From assembly GCF_014196505.1 (NCBI RefSeq), contig NZ_JACIDW010000008.1, forward strand, positions 1 to 64,000: a stretch of 64,000 nucleotides of DNA. The letters are read 5' to 3'. Source of the DNA: Rhizobium metallidurans. GTDB taxonomy: Bacteria; Pseudomonadota; Alphaproteobacteria; Rhizobiales; Rhizobiaceae. A model generated the notes under the pieces. That model was not told the DNA's origin. It did no database searches and saw only the letters and a list, made by a program, of their open reading frames with translations. A program made the translations under genes and the position numbers. Shown here one piece after another: positions 8,470 through 17,042 of this stretch; position 1 is the first letter of the stretch, and each line of letters begins with the position of its first letter.

Positions 8470-9489
8470 TCAGCGGCGCTTCTGCAGCACCTTGTTGCCC
8501 TTCGGCCCGGTCATCTTCGGGGTGTTCTTGTCGTTCTCGTCGCGCAGCACCCGCCAGCGGGCGAGGCGCTCGGGCGCCAGCGTGCCGGATTTGACGGCGG
8601 CCTGGACGGCGCAGCCGGGTTCGTGATCGTGGGTGCAGTCGCGGAAGCGGCAGTGTTCGGCAAGCTCGGTGATCTCGGAGAAGACCTGCTCGATCCCCTC
8701 CTGCACATCGCTGACGTGGAGCGTGCGCATGCCCGGCGTGTCGATGACCCAGCCGCCGCCTTCCATGGCGTGCAGCGAGCGGGCGGTGGTGGTGTGGCGG
8801 CCCTTGGCGTCGCGTTCGCGAATGCCGCCGGTGGCCTGCGAGCCCTCACCGCTCAGCCCCGCCAGCGCATTGACCAGCGTCGACTTGCCGACGCCGGACG
8901 AGCCGATCAACGCCAGCGTCTGGCCGAAGCCGCTCCATGGACCGAGTGTTGAAGCGGCATCCTCGCTCTTGGCGTTGAGGACTACTACCGCGAGATCGCG
9001 CTGCAGGGCTTTCGCCTGCGCTTCGTATTCCGCGACATCGGGGGCGAGGTCGGCCTTGGTCAAGACGATGACGGGCGTGGTCTCCGCCTGATTGGCGAGC
9101 GCCATGTAGCGCTCGAGGCGGGCGACGTTGAAATCGGCGTTGCAGGAGGTGACGATCAGAAGCGTGTCGACATTGGCGGCGCCGAGCTGCTGGCCCTGTC
9201 GCCCTTCGACCCGGCGCTGCAAAAGCGTGCGGCGCTCCAGCCGGCGCACCAGCCTGTCGTCGTCGGGATCGACCAGGACCCAGTCGCCGACGGCGAATTC
9301 GGAGGTGTTGAGCTGATGCGAGATCGTGAGCCGGATCAGGCCATCCAGCGAGGTGACGCTCAGGCGGCTGCGATGCACTTCGGCGATGCGGCGGGGTATC
9401 AAGCCATGATCGTCATCCGTCAGCTGATCGGAAAAGAATTCAGACCAGCCGAGCGAGGCGAGGAATGTCGCTTCGTGATCGGTCGTCAA
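8470..9489 (-). CDS. rsgA: Ribosome small-subunit biogenesis GTPase RsgA
   Basis: This 339-residue circularly permuted GTPase assists late 30S maturation. The motif order is G4 first (TKAD, residues 144-147), then the P-loop GSSGVGKS (196-203), then DTPGM, which is diagnostic of the YjeQ/RsgA family. An N-terminal OB-type domain and a C-terminal zinc knuckle (CRFRDCTHDHEPGC) complete it. The open frame begins with a TTG at 9489; the true start is uncertain by a few codons. The gene interrupts the two phn blocks and has no functional link with them. Confidence 0.93.
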   Translation of the reverse strand: MTTDHEATFLASLGWSEFFSDQLTDDDHGLIPRRIAEVHRSRLSVTSLDGLIRLTISHQLNTSEFAVGDWVLVDPDDDRLVRRLERRTLLQRRVEGRQGQQLGAANVDTLLIVTSCNADFNVARLERYMALANQAETTPVIVLTKADLAPDVAEYEAQAKALQRDLAVVVLNAKSEDAASTLGPWSGFGQTLALIGSSGVGKSTLVNALAGLSGEGSQATGGIRERDAKGRHTTTARSLHAMEGGGWVIDTPGMRTLHVSDVQEGIEQVFSEITELAEHCRFRDCTHDHEPGCAVQAAVKSGTLAPERLARWRVLRDENDKNTPKMTGPKGNKVLQKRR

Positions 9490-9744
9490 AGGCTCACCGG
9501 GGACTGCGGCTTATGGGTCAAGGTCGGCTCCGTGTGGGACGTCTGGTGCGGCGGACATTAACGGAAGCTTCGCCGGGAAGATACGGGGTTTGAGCGTGCA
9601 ATACCTCGAAGCGGCTTGCGACGGATGATCCCGGGGCGGAAGGCCCCCGACGAAGATCGGTGCATCTCTCGCAATTCCCATCTGACGACCTTGATTTCCG
9701 CCGAGACTTTCCCGAAAGCTGCGAAAGCCCCCAAGGAAAATTTC

Positions 9745-10668
9745 ATGTTCGTCTCGGAAGCCTTCGCCATCGGTTCGGCCACCTGCATCGCGCTCAGCTC
9801 GATGTTCATCAACGAGCTCAACGGCCGCGTGCCGCTGATGCAGCTGGCGCGCTGGCAGCTGACCGCGGCCTTCGTGATGACGGCGCTGGCGGCGACCGTC
9901 GTCGGCGGCTGGGCGACGCTCGGGGCGTGGCAGCTCGGGTCGCTCCTCGCCTCCAGCGTGTTCGGGATCGTGATTGCCAGCACCACCTATTTCGCGGCGA
10001 TCTATACCGCCGGGCCGCGCGTGACGGCGCTTTTGTTTTCGCTGGCCTCGCCTTTCGCGCTGGTGCTCGGATATGTCGCGCTGGGCGAGACGATCGACCT
10101 GCGGCAGGGGTTCGGGGTCGTGCTCATTCTCTGCGGCATCGTGATTGCCATCGGCTTTCGCCGGCGCCGCCCGGCGCCGATGATCCCGCTTGCCGATGGC
10201 GAGCCGATCGCGGAGCCGGCACCGTCCACGCCGCCCGTGTCGATGCTCGGCATAACGCTCGGGGTCGTCACCGCGCTCGGGCAGGCGCTGGGCAGCCTGA
10301 CGGCGCGGCCGGCCATGGCTGGTGGTGTCGAGCCGTTCACGGCGATGGCGGTGCGCTCGGGGCTGGCGGTTCTCTGCTTCTGGGCGCTTCTGGCGCTGCC
10401 CCGGGTGCGGGCGCAGGCGAACAGCTTTCGGATGCGGGATTTCCGCCTTGCGGCCACCGCCGCCTTCTTCGGCACGGCGCTCGGGATGTCGCTTCTGATG
10501 GCGGCCCTGAAGACCGGCAATGTCGGGATCGTTTCGACGCTGTCTTCGATGACGCCTGTCGTCATCCTGCCGATGGTGTGGCTGCGCAGCGGGCAGATGC
10601 CGCGCGCGCATGCCTGGGGTGGCGCGGCACTTGCCATCGCCGGCACGGCGCTGATGAGCCTCAGCTAA
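9745..10668 (+). CDS. EamA/DMT-family membrane transporter
   Basis: This 307-residue protein has about ten hydrophobic helices in two EamA repeats, separated by a polar linker around residues 135-160 (RRRRPAPM onward). The start at 9745 is chosen because AAGGAAA lies 7 nt upstream; the frame extends 43 codons further without membrane character. DMT proteins export or import amino acids, nucleotides or other small metabolites, and the substrate cannot be told from sequence. It is divergent from rsgA and convergent with the acetyltransferase gene of the phn operon. Confidence 0.85.
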   Translation: MFVSEAFAIGSATCIALSSMFINELNGRVPLMQLARWQLTAAFVMTALAATVVGGWATLGAWQLGSLLASSVFGIVIASTTYFAAIYTAGPRVTALLFSLASPFALVLGYVALGETIDLRQGFGVVLILCGIVIAIGFRRRRPAPMIPLADGEPIAEPAPSTPPVSMLGITLGVVTALGQALGSLTARPAMAGGVEPFTAMAVRSGLAVLCFWALLALPRVRAQANSFRMRDFRLAATAAFFGTALGMSLLMAALKTGNVGIVSTLSSMTPVVILPMVWLRSGQMPRAHAWGGAALAIAGTALMSLS

Positions 10669-10730
10669 GCCTCCGACGCGACTGGTGATCCATCCGCGCC
10701 GGAGAGGTCTGATGCGGTCGGATAGGAGGC

Positions 10731-11348
10731 TCAGGCCTCGTATCGCGCCAGGAAGTCCTCGGCGCTCAGCGCGCGGAAATCGGCGAGCGCCACGCGCAGC
10801 CGGTCGTGCTCCCAATCCCACCAGGCTAGCTTGTCCATGCGCTCGCCGATCTCTTTCGGAAAGCGCTCGCGGATCAGCTTGGCGGGGACGCCGCCGACGA
10901 TGGTGTAGGGCGCGACATCCTTGGAGACGACCGCGCCGGCGCCGATGACGGCGCCATTGCCGACGTTGACGCCGGGCAGGAGCGTGGCGCCGTGGCCGAT
11001 CCAGACATCATGGCCGATCGTGACGCGGTTGGAGCGGCGCCATTCGAAGAACTCCGTCTCCATATCCGCATCCGGCCAGTAATCGGCGGCGCGGTAGGTG
11101 AAGTGGTGCAGCGTGGCGCGCCAGGTCGGGTGGTTGGTGGCGTTGATGCGCACGGAGGCGGCGATGTTGACGAACTTGCCGATCGTGGCGCACCAGATGG
11201 CGCCATCCTGCATGACGTAGGAGTAATCGCCGAGTTCGACCTCGTCGATGCGGCAGCGCTCCGACAGCTCGGTATAGCGGCCGAGCGTCGAATTGTTCAC
11301 CGAGGCGGTCTCGTGGATATAGGGCTCGAGGCCAATCTTGCGGCTCAT
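10731..11348 (-). CDS. Phosphonate-operon hexapeptide-repeat acetyltransferase
   Basis: This 205-residue left-handed beta-helix protein has isoleucine-patch hexapeptides (IGKFVNIAA, IGHGATLLPGVNVGNGAVIGAGAVV) and the trimer/CoA region VGGVPAKLIRERF. Members of this subfamily (TIGR03308) occur in phn operons and are thought to acetylate phosphonate substrates or intermediates, the role PhnO has in E. coli. It overlaps phnL by 4 nt (ATGA), so it is translated with the C-P lyase genes. The acceptor is not proven. Confidence 0.85.
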   Translation of the reverse strand: MSRKIGLEPYIHETASVNNSTLGRYTELSERCRIDEVELGDYSYVMQDGAIWCATIGKFVNIAASVRINATNHPTWRATLHHFTYRAADYWPDADMETEFFEWRRSNRVTIGHDVWIGHGATLLPGVNVGNGAVIGAGAVVSKDVAPYTIVGGVPAKLIRERFPKEIGERMDKLAWWDWEHDRLRVALADFRALSAEDFLARYEA

Positions 11349-12055
11349 GCTGCGATCGGCCTCCGTGGCGAGAATTTCTGCACGTCGAGAATGCGGTCGG
11401 CGACGGCCTCGCGCACTTCCTCGTCGTGAAAGATGCCGAGCAGGCCGACGCCCTTGGCCTTCTTCTCGGCGATCATCTCGACGACGACGGCGCGGTTCTT
11501 GGCATCGAGCGAGGCGGTCGGCTCGTCGAGCAGCAGGATCGTATGGTCGGTGATGAAGCCCCGGGCGATGTTGACGCGCTGCTGCTCGCCGCCGGAGAAG
11601 GTGGCGGGGGGGAGCTGCCAGAGCGCTTCCGGCAGGTTGAGCTTCGCGAGCAGCTCGGCTGCCTTTTCGCGCGCGACATCCGCCTTCGTGCCACGGGCGA
11701 CCAGCGGCTCGGCGACGACATCGATGGCCGCGACGCGCGGCACGGTGCGCAGGAACTGGCTGACGTAACCCAGCGTCTGGCGGCGCACCTCGATGATGGT
11801 GCGCGGATCGGTGGTGGCGAGATCGACGATGCGATCCTGGTGCTTCACCAGGATCTGGCCGCTATCGACCGCGTAGTTGCCGTAGATCATCTTCAACAGC
11901 GAGCTCTTGCCGATGCCCGAGGGGCCGCCGAGCACGACGCATTCGCCCGAGGCGACGGAGAAGGAGACATCCGAGACGACAGGCAGCTTGATGCCGTCGC
12001 GCAGATGCATGGTGAAGCTCTTGGAGACTTCCGAAACAACGAGTGGCGTTGCCAT
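11345..12055 (-). CDS. phnL: C-P lyase complex ABC-type ATPase PhnL
   Basis: This 236-residue ABC ATPase has Walker A GGPSGIGKSS, signature FSGGEQQRVNIARG and Walker B LLLDEPTASLD. PhnL is not part of a transporter; it works with PhnGHI to attach phosphonate to ribose of ATP. It is distinguished from PhnK by its shorter length, the LRDG insertion after the first strand, and its place before the acetyltransferase gene. The gap to phnK is about 70 nt. Confidence 0.94.
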   Translation of the reverse strand: MATPLVVSEVSKSFTMHLRDGIKLPVVSDVSFSVASGECVVLGGPSGIGKSSLLKMIYGNYAVDSGQILVKHQDRIVDLATTDPRTIIEVRRQTLGYVSQFLRTVPRVAAIDVVAEPLVARGTKADVAREKAAELLAKLNLPEALWQLPPATFSGGEQQRVNIARGFITDHTILLLDEPTASLDAKNRAVVVEMIAEKKAKGVGLLGIFHDEEVREAVADRILDVQKFSPRRPIAA

Positions 12056-12124
12056 GATTGACTTTCCCTGGTTTCGCTGGTGGCGATCCGCAATCCTTAG
12101 CCGGCTTACGGATCGCGCTTTCGA

Positions 12125-12901
12125 TTAGACCTGCAGGATCGAGGAGACGAGGAGCTGGGTGTAGGGCTCGCGGGGATCGTCGAGCACCCGGTCGGTCAGG
12201 CCGTGCTCGATGACGTGGCCGTCCTTCATCACCATCATCCGGTGCGACAGCAGGCGGGCGACGGCGAGATCGTGGGTGACGATGATGGCGGCGAGGCCGA
12301 GATCGTTGACGAGGCCGCGAACGAGATCGAGCAGGCGGGCCTGGACGGAGACGTCGAGACCACCGGTCGGCTCATCCATGAAGACGAGGCGCGGGCCGGT
12401 GACAAGGTTGCGGGCGATCTGCAGGCGCTGGCGCATGCCGCCGGAGAAGGCGCGCGGCTGGTCGTCGATGCGGCTCTCGTCGATCTCGACACGGCTCAGC
12501 CAATCGACCGCGGTCGCGCGGATATTGCCGTAGTGCCGATCGCCGATCGCCATCAAGCGCTCGCCGACATTGGCGCCGGCCGACACCGTCATGCGTAGAC
12601 CGTCAGCCGGATTCTGATGCACGAAGCCCCAGTCGGTGCGCATCAGGAAACGGCGCTCGGCCTCGCTCATGTGGTAGAGGTCTCGGTACTGGCCGTCGCG
12701 CATGTGATACTCGACGCTTCCCGTGGTCGGCATCAGGCGGGTGGAGATGCAGTTGAGCAACGTGGTCTTGCCGGAGCCGGATTCACCGACGATCGCCAGC
12801 ACCTCGCCGGGCCAGAGCTCGAAGGAGACGTTCTTGCAGCCGGTGCGGTTGCCGTAGAATTTCGAGACGTCGTTGACTTTGAGAAGGGGGGTGTCGGTCA
12901 T
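12125..12901 (-). CDS. phnK: C-P lyase core-associated ATPase PhnK
   Basis: This 258-residue ABC ATPase resembles DppD/OppD, as PhnK does: Walker A GESGSGKTT, signature FSGGMRQRLQIARNL and Walker B VFMDEPTGGLD. PhnK docks on PhnJ in the C-P lyase complex. ATG 12901 follows GGAAG by 8 nt; a GTG one codon earlier is less likely. The gene is set apart from phnJ by 190 nt of palindromic repeat, unlike the tight joints elsewhere in the operon. Confidence 0.94.
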   Translation of the reverse strand: MTDTPLLKVNDVSKFYGNRTGCKNVSFELWPGEVLAIVGESGSGKTTLLNCISTRLMPTTGSVEYHMRDGQYRDLYHMSEAERRFLMRTDWGFVHQNPADGLRMTVSAGANVGERLMAIGDRHYGNIRATAVDWLSRVEIDESRIDDQPRAFSGGMRQRLQIARNLVTGPRLVFMDEPTGGLDVSVQARLLDLVRGLVNDLGLAAIIVTHDLAVARLLSHRMMVMKDGHVIEHGLTDRVLDDPREPYTQLLVSSILQV

Positions 12902-12929
12902 CACAATGTCTTCCGTTGGAACGTGCGGC

Positions 12930-13080
12930 TAAAGTCCCCCTCTGGCCTGCCGGCTAGAGGGGACGAGACAACGGTCTCGTCCCGTCCTTCGGACCCCGCC
13001 ACAAGGGGGGAGAGGACTCGCGGCGAGCGCCGAGGAAGCCCCTCCCCCTTGTGGGGAGGGGTTGGGGAGGGGTCTTTGTG
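12930..13080. repeat. Palindromic repeat inserted between phnJ and phnK
   Basis: At least three hairpins sit side by side. GTCCCC...TCT and AGAGGGGAC enclose 12935-12964. GACGAGAC and GTCTCGTC form 12963-12982. CCCCTCCCC and GGGGAGGGG lie at about 13039-13061. The CCCTCCCC/GGGGAGGGG cluster is the form of rhizobial and related alphaproteobacterial intergenic repeats, and is of a different subtype from the 84-260 copy. It sits inside an operon and would be transcribed. Confidence 0.6.
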
Positions 13081-13091
13081 GTTGATCGAAT

Positions 13092-13973
13092 TCACTCCGC
13101 AGCCTCCCTGCCCTGCGCCAGCATTTCGCCGGCATGGCCATGCTCCCGCCGGTCCTCGCAGTGATCCGTGTCGGAGCAGACGAACATCCGGCCGCCCTTG
13201 TCGTCCAGGATCACCTCGTCGAGATAGACGTCCTCGGCGCCGCAGAGCGCGCAGGGCTTGCCGAAGCGCTGGATCTCGAAAGGGTGATCCTCGAAATCGA
13301 GGCTGACGACTTCGGTGTAGGGCGGGACGGCGTAGATGCGTTTTTCGCGGCCGGCGCCAAAGAGCTGCAGCGCATCCGACATGTGCATTTTCGGATTGTC
13401 GAATTTCGGCGTCGGCGACGGGTCCATGACGTAGCGGCCGGCGACCTTGACCGGGTAGGCGTAGGTCTTGGAGATGCGGCCGTTATGGGCGATGTCCTCG
13501 TAAAGCTTGACGTGCATGAGGCCGTATTCCTCGAGCGCGTGCATCTTGCGGGTCTCGGTCTCGCGCGGCTCGAGGAAGCGCAGCGGCTCGGGGATCGGCA
13601 CCTGATAGACCAGCACCTGGCCCGCCCCGAGCTTTTCTTCCGGGATGCGGTGGCGGGTCTGGATGATGGTGGCATCCTTCGTGTGGGTGGTGACCGCGAC
13701 ATTGGCTACCTTCTGGAAGAAGGCGCGGATGGAGACGGCGTTGGTGGTGTCGTCGGCGCCCTGGTCGATGACCTTCAGCACGTCATCCGGGCCGATGATC
13801 GAGGCCGTGACCTGTACGCCGCCGGTGCCCCAGCCGTAGGGCATCGGCATTTCGCGCGAGGCGAAGGGCACCTGATAGCCGGGGATGGCGATCGCCTTCA
13901 GGATGGCGCGGCGGATCATCCGCTTGGTCTGTTCGTCGAGATAGGCGAAGTTGTACGTGGCGAGATCGCTCAT
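13092..13973 (-). CDS. phnJ: Alpha-D-ribose 1-methylphosphonate 5-phosphate C-P lyase PhnJ
   Basis: This 293-residue radical-SAM enzyme breaks the carbon-phosphorus bond. The four-cysteine signature is complete near the C-terminus: CALC, then 21 residues, then Cys, then five residues (SDTDH), then Cys. That is the C-x2-C-x21-C-x5-C pattern carrying the 4Fe-4S cluster and catalytic thiol in E. coli PhnJ. Its start overlaps the phnI stop (ATGA). Full length, so the pathway should be active. Confidence 0.97.
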   Translation of the reverse strand: MSDLATYNFAYLDEQTKRMIRRAILKAIAIPGYQVPFASREMPMPYGWGTGGVQVTASIIGPDDVLKVIDQGADDTTNAVSIRAFFQKVANVAVTTHTKDATIIQTRHRIPEEKLGAGQVLVYQVPIPEPLRFLEPRETETRKMHALEEYGLMHVKLYEDIAHNGRISKTYAYPVKVAGRYVMDPSPTPKFDNPKMHMSDALQLFGAGREKRIYAVPPYTEVVSLDFEDHPFEIQRFGKPCALCGAEDVYLDEVILDDKGGRMFVCSDTDHCEDRREHGHAGEMLAQGREAAE

Positions 13974-15079
13974 TCGGCTGCCTCCTTGAGATCGTCATCG
14001 CCACCGTTGCGGGCGGCGTCGAAGTCGTTGCGCATGCGGCGGACGAGATCGAGCTCGGCCTGGAAATCGACGTAGTGCGGCAGCTTCAGATGCTCGACGA
14101 AGCCGGTCGACTGGACGTTATCGGCATGCGAGATGACGAATTCCTCGTCCTGCGCGGGCGCGGTGATATCCTCGCCGAGCTCGCCGGCGCGCAGCGCACG
14201 ATCGACCAGCGACATGGACATGGCCTTGCGCTCGCTCTGGCCGAAGACCAGACCGTAACCACGGGTGAACTGCGGCGGCACCTTGGAGGAGCCCTTGAAC
14301 TGGTTGACCATCTGGCATTCGGTGACCTGGATGGAACCGAGCGAAACCGCGAAGCCGAGCTCGGGCACATCGAACTCCACCTCGACCTCGCCGATGCGGA
14401 TTTCGCCGGTGAAGGGGTGGTTGCGGCCATAGCCACGCTGGGTGGAATAGCCGAGCGCCAAGAGGAAGCCCTCGTCGCCACGGGCGAGCGCCTGCAGGCG
14501 CAGGTCGCGGCTCATCGGGAATTCCATCGGCTCGCGGGTGAGATCGCCGATCTCGTGATCCTCGGGCATTTCGCCATCGCCCTCGATCAGGCCTTCATGG
14601 GCGAGGATTTCGGAGACGCGCATGACGCGGCCGGTTTCGGCCTCGCGCAGCACCGGCTCTTCGATCGGGCCATCCTCAAGCAGCGACGGGTCGAGCAGAC
14701 GGTGCGTGTAATCGAAGGTGGGGCCGAGCAGCTGGCCGCCGGGCAGGTCCTTGTAGGTAGCCGACACGCGGCGCTCGATCTTCATTTGAGCCGTGTCGAT
14801 CGGCTGCGAATAGCCGAAGCGCGGCAATGTCGTGCGGTAGGCGCGCAACAGGAAGATCGCCTCGATCATATCACCGCGCGACTGACGCACGGCGAGTGCC
14901 GCCAGCGTGCGGTCGTAGAGCGAGGCTTCGGCCATGACGCGGTCGACGGCGAGCGTCAACTGCGCGACGATCTGCTCGATGCCGATGGCGGGGAGCGCGC
15001 GATCACCGCGACGGCGATCGGCGAGCAGGCGGTGGGCATTCGAAATGGCGGCCTCGCCACCTTTGACGGCAACATACAT
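13970..15079 (-). CDS. phnI: Ribose 1-methylphosphonate 5-triphosphate synthase subunit PhnI
   Basis: PhnI (369 residues) is the nucleosidase-like core subunit which, with PhnG, PhnH and PhnL, exchanges adenine of ATP for methylphosphonate. It begins MYVAVKGGEAAI, the conserved PhnI opening, and has the family length. It starts 3 nt after phnH ends and overlaps phnJ by 4 nt. No damage is seen. Confidence 0.96.
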   Translation of the reverse strand: MYVAVKGGEAAISNAHRLLADRRRGDRALPAIGIEQIVAQLTLAVDRVMAEASLYDRTLAALAVRQSRGDMIEAIFLLRAYRTTLPRFGYSQPIDTAQMKIERRVSATYKDLPGGQLLGPTFDYTHRLLDPSLLEDGPIEEPVLREAETGRVMRVSEILAHEGLIEGDGEMPEDHEIGDLTREPMEFPMSRDLRLQALARGDEGFLLALGYSTQRGYGRNHPFTGEIRIGEVEVEFDVPELGFAVSLGSIQVTECQMVNQFKGSSKVPPQFTRGYGLVFGQSERKAMSMSLVDRALRAGELGEDITAPAQDEEFVISHADNVQSTGFVEHLKLPHYVDFQAELDLVRRMRNDFDAARNGGDDDLKEAAE

Positions 15080-15082
15080 GGG

Positions 15083-15706
15083 TCACATCTCCGTTGCGGT
15101 GATCTTGGTGGTGCGCGGCAGGCAAAGGAAACGGCTGCCGGAGGTGAGCACGATGTCGACGCCGCGCGGGAAGAGCGCGCGATTTTCCGTCCACAGATGC
15201 AGGAAGCGTTCTGGCAACCCAAGCGGCGCGACGTCGGTGACGGTCTTGATGCCGGGGCCCATCAAAGCGAGACGGCGACCACCTTCGAGATCGGGCAGTT
15301 CGATGACGAGCGTCGTCGAACGATCGGGATATTCCTGCGTGCCGGAGGCAAACAGGCCGAAGGAGGAGAGCGTGGCGCTCTCATCGACAAAGGCGAAGCG
15401 GGCTTCGGCCTTTTCGGGCGTCACCGATGCGCCGGTGTGGAAGCCGAGCCATTGCGGCGTGGCGGACTTGGCCAAGGCCGGAGAGAGCCAGACGGGGGTG
15501 TCGTGATCGCACAGCGTCAGCGCGATGGCGCCGGCGGCGATACCGAGCGGAGCCGGCGGCTCGGCATCGGGCGACACGGTCTGGATGGTGCCGGGACGGG
15601 CCATGGCATCCATCATCAGCTTGAAGACGCTCTGGGCGTGGAACACCGGCTCGGCGAAGCCGCCGGAGAGAGCATCAGCGTTATGCGTTTCGGTCTTGAG
15701 GGGCAT
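15083..15706 (-). CDS. phnH: C-P lyase complex subunit PhnH
   Basis: This 207-residue subunit of the PhnGHIJ core is related to PLP-transferase folds but has no cofactor. The conserved FRxVMDAMARPGT-like stretch appears as FKLMMDAMARPGTIQ at residues 27-41. Its ATG overlaps the phnG stop by one base (TGATG). Length and order match the family. Confidence 0.95.
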   Translation of the reverse strand: MPLKTETHNADALSGGFAEPVFHAQSVFKLMMDAMARPGTIQTVSPDAEPPAPLGIAAGAIALTLCDHDTPVWLSPALAKSATPQWLGFHTGASVTPEKAEARFAFVDESATLSSFGLFASGTQEYPDRSTTLVIELPDLEGGRRLALMGPGIKTVTDVAPLGLPERFLHLWTENRALFPRGVDIVLTSGSRFLCLPRTTKITATEM

Positions 15707-16191
15707 CAGTCGTCTCCGCGAACCATGGTGAAGAAATCGACGCGGGTGGCCGCGGTCTCGTCGGCCTTCTTGTTATCGGCATCGGCGACGCGCGCGGCGA
15801 TCGGCGCAAGCAGGGTGGTTTCGATGGCGTCGCGAGTGGCCGGCTCCTGCCAGAGCGCATCGAAGATCGCCGAGAGGCGGGCCTTTTCGCGATCGGCGCC
15901 GAGCGCCTGGGCATGGCCGATGGTGCCGGAAGCGAGGCGGATGGTGGCGCGGGTGACGGTGACCTCGCCGAGATTGAAGGCAGCACCGCCGCCGCCCATG
16001 CGGCCGCGCACCATGACGAGGCCGGTTTCGGGGCCGCGCACGGCTTGTGCTGCCGGCTTTTCCACCAATGCCTGCCAGGCCGCTTCCAGCTCCCGCCGCT
16101 CGGCGCGGGCGAGCAGATCGACGGTGCGCTTGCGCGCCCGGTCGCCCTCACTCAGCTCGGTCTTGCCTACCTTCTTTTCCGCCAAGGTCAT
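15706..16191 (-). CDS. phnG: C-P lyase complex subunit PhnG
   Basis: This small core subunit has 161 residues from ATG 16191, which follows AAAGGATG at a suitable distance; the frame continues 29 codons upstream into the operator region and is not used. The conserved PETGLVMVRGRMGGGGAAFNLGE-type region (about residues 55-77) identifies PhnG. It is the first gene of the phnGHIJKL-acetyltransferase operon and is divergent from the repressor gene phnF. Confidence 0.94.
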   Translation of the reverse strand: MTLAEKKVGKTELSEGDRARKRTVDLLARAERRELEAAWQALVEKPAAQAVRGPETGLVMVRGRMGGGGAAFNLGEVTVTRATIRLASGTIGHAQALGADREKARLSAIFDALWQEPATRDAIETTLLAPIAARVADADNKKADETAATRVDFFTMVRGDD

Positions 16192-16207
16192 CGCCACATC
16201 CTTTAAA

Positions 16208-16225
16208 TGTCTATTGATATAGACA
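16208..16225. promoter_or_regulatory. Candidate PhnF operator between phnF and phnG
   Basis: TGTCTAT (16208-16214) and ATAGACA (16219-16225) form a perfect 7-bp inverted repeat with a 4-nt centre. HutC-type GntR regulators such as PhnF bind GTxTAxAC-like palindromes, and the half TATAGAC resembles the known mycobacterial PhnF site. A weaker related pair of halves (CTATA, TAGACC) follows at 16236-16248. It lies 17 nt upstream of the phnG start. Confidence 0.6.
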
Positions 16226-16260
16226 ACCATACAAGCTATACCTAGACCTAAATCGCCGAG

Positions 16261-16278
16261 GTGACAAGCGTGTGACAT
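16261..16278 (-). promoter_or_regulatory. Candidate PhoB box upstream of phnG
   Basis: On the minus strand ATGTCAC, 4 nt, TTGTCAC gives two TGTCAC halves exactly 11 bp apart, a good Pho box (consensus CTGTCAT repeated at 11 bp). It is about 70 nt upstream of phnG, suited to activating that operon, and also lies 30 nt before the divergent phnF start. Confidence 0.65.
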
Positions 16279-16307
16279 TTCGGGGACGCGTAAGATAAAG
16301 GGCTAAA

Positions 16308-17039
16308 ATGGCTGGGCAGGTTCAGAGACAGACGGGCGTGGCGCTGTGGCGGCAGATCGCCGACCGGATTCGCCAGGCGATCAGCGCCGGCGCCTACGAC
16401 GAAACGGGCATGGTACCGCCAGAGATGACGCTCGCCGTGCAGTTCGGCGTCAATCGCCATACGGTGCGCAGCGCGCTGGCGGCCCTGGCTCAGGAAGGGA
16501 TCGTGCGCGCCGTGCAGGGCCGCGGCACGCTGATCGAGCGCAAGGAACGGCTGAACTTCCCGATCAGCAAGCGGACGCGCTTCAACAGCGGCATCGGCGA
16601 GCAGGCGCGCGAGACGCGCGGGCTGCTGCTCGATCATGGCGAGGAGCAGGCAAACGACGAGGTGGCGCGCTGGCTGAAGCTTGCGCCGGGTACGAAGGTG
16701 ATCCGGCTGGAGACGGTGCGCAAGGCGGATGGACGGCCGGTCTCGAGCGCGACCTCATGGTTTCCGGCGGCGCGTTTCGCGGGCATGCCGGACGCCTACG
16801 AGACGACGGAATCGATCACCCGCGCCTTCGCCGAACTCGGCCTATCCGACTATATCCGCGCCACCACCGAAATCACCGCCGCCCACGCCGAGGCCGCCGA
16901 CCTCTCGGCACTGGAGCTGACGCCGGGCGCGATCGTGCTGATCACCAAGGCGATGAATACCGATCTCGACGGCGTGCCGGTGCAATATTCGGTAACGCGG
17001 TTCGCGGCCGACCGGGTGCAGTTCACGATCGAGAATTGA
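16308..17039 (+). CDS. phnF: GntR/HutC-family phosphonate regulator PhnF
   Basis: This 243-residue transcription factor has an N-terminal winged helix (residues about 10-75, with NRHTVRSALAALAQEGIV as recognition region) and a C-terminal UTRA ligand-binding domain. Position and domain set match PhnF, which represses phn genes until a pathway ligand appears. It is divergent from phnG, with the inverted-repeat operator between them, so it probably represses the phnG operon and perhaps itself. Confidence 0.93.
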   Translation: MAGQVQRQTGVALWRQIADRIRQAISAGAYDETGMVPPEMTLAVQFGVNRHTVRSALAALAQEGIVRAVQGRGTLIERKERLNFPISKRTRFNSGIGEQARETRGLLLDHGEEQANDEVARWLKLAPGTKVIRLETVRKADGRPVSSATSWFPAARFAGMPDAYETTESITRAFAELGLSDYIRATTEITAAHAEAADLSALELTPGAIVLITKAMNTDLDGVPVQYSVTRFAADRVQFTIEN

Positions 17040-17042
17040 GGA

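Noticed and set aside
10669..10730. AGCCTCC/GGAGGCT pair between the DMT gene and the acetyltransferase gene as a terminator
   Set aside because: The arms are about 45 nt apart and no T run follows on either strand.
14075..16222. Long plus-strand open frame of 715 codons opposite phnI-phnH-phnG
   Set aside because: It is a high-GC shadow of three well-supported phn genes; its composition (Asp/Gly/His/Arg-rich) and lack of ribosome site are typical of antisense frames.
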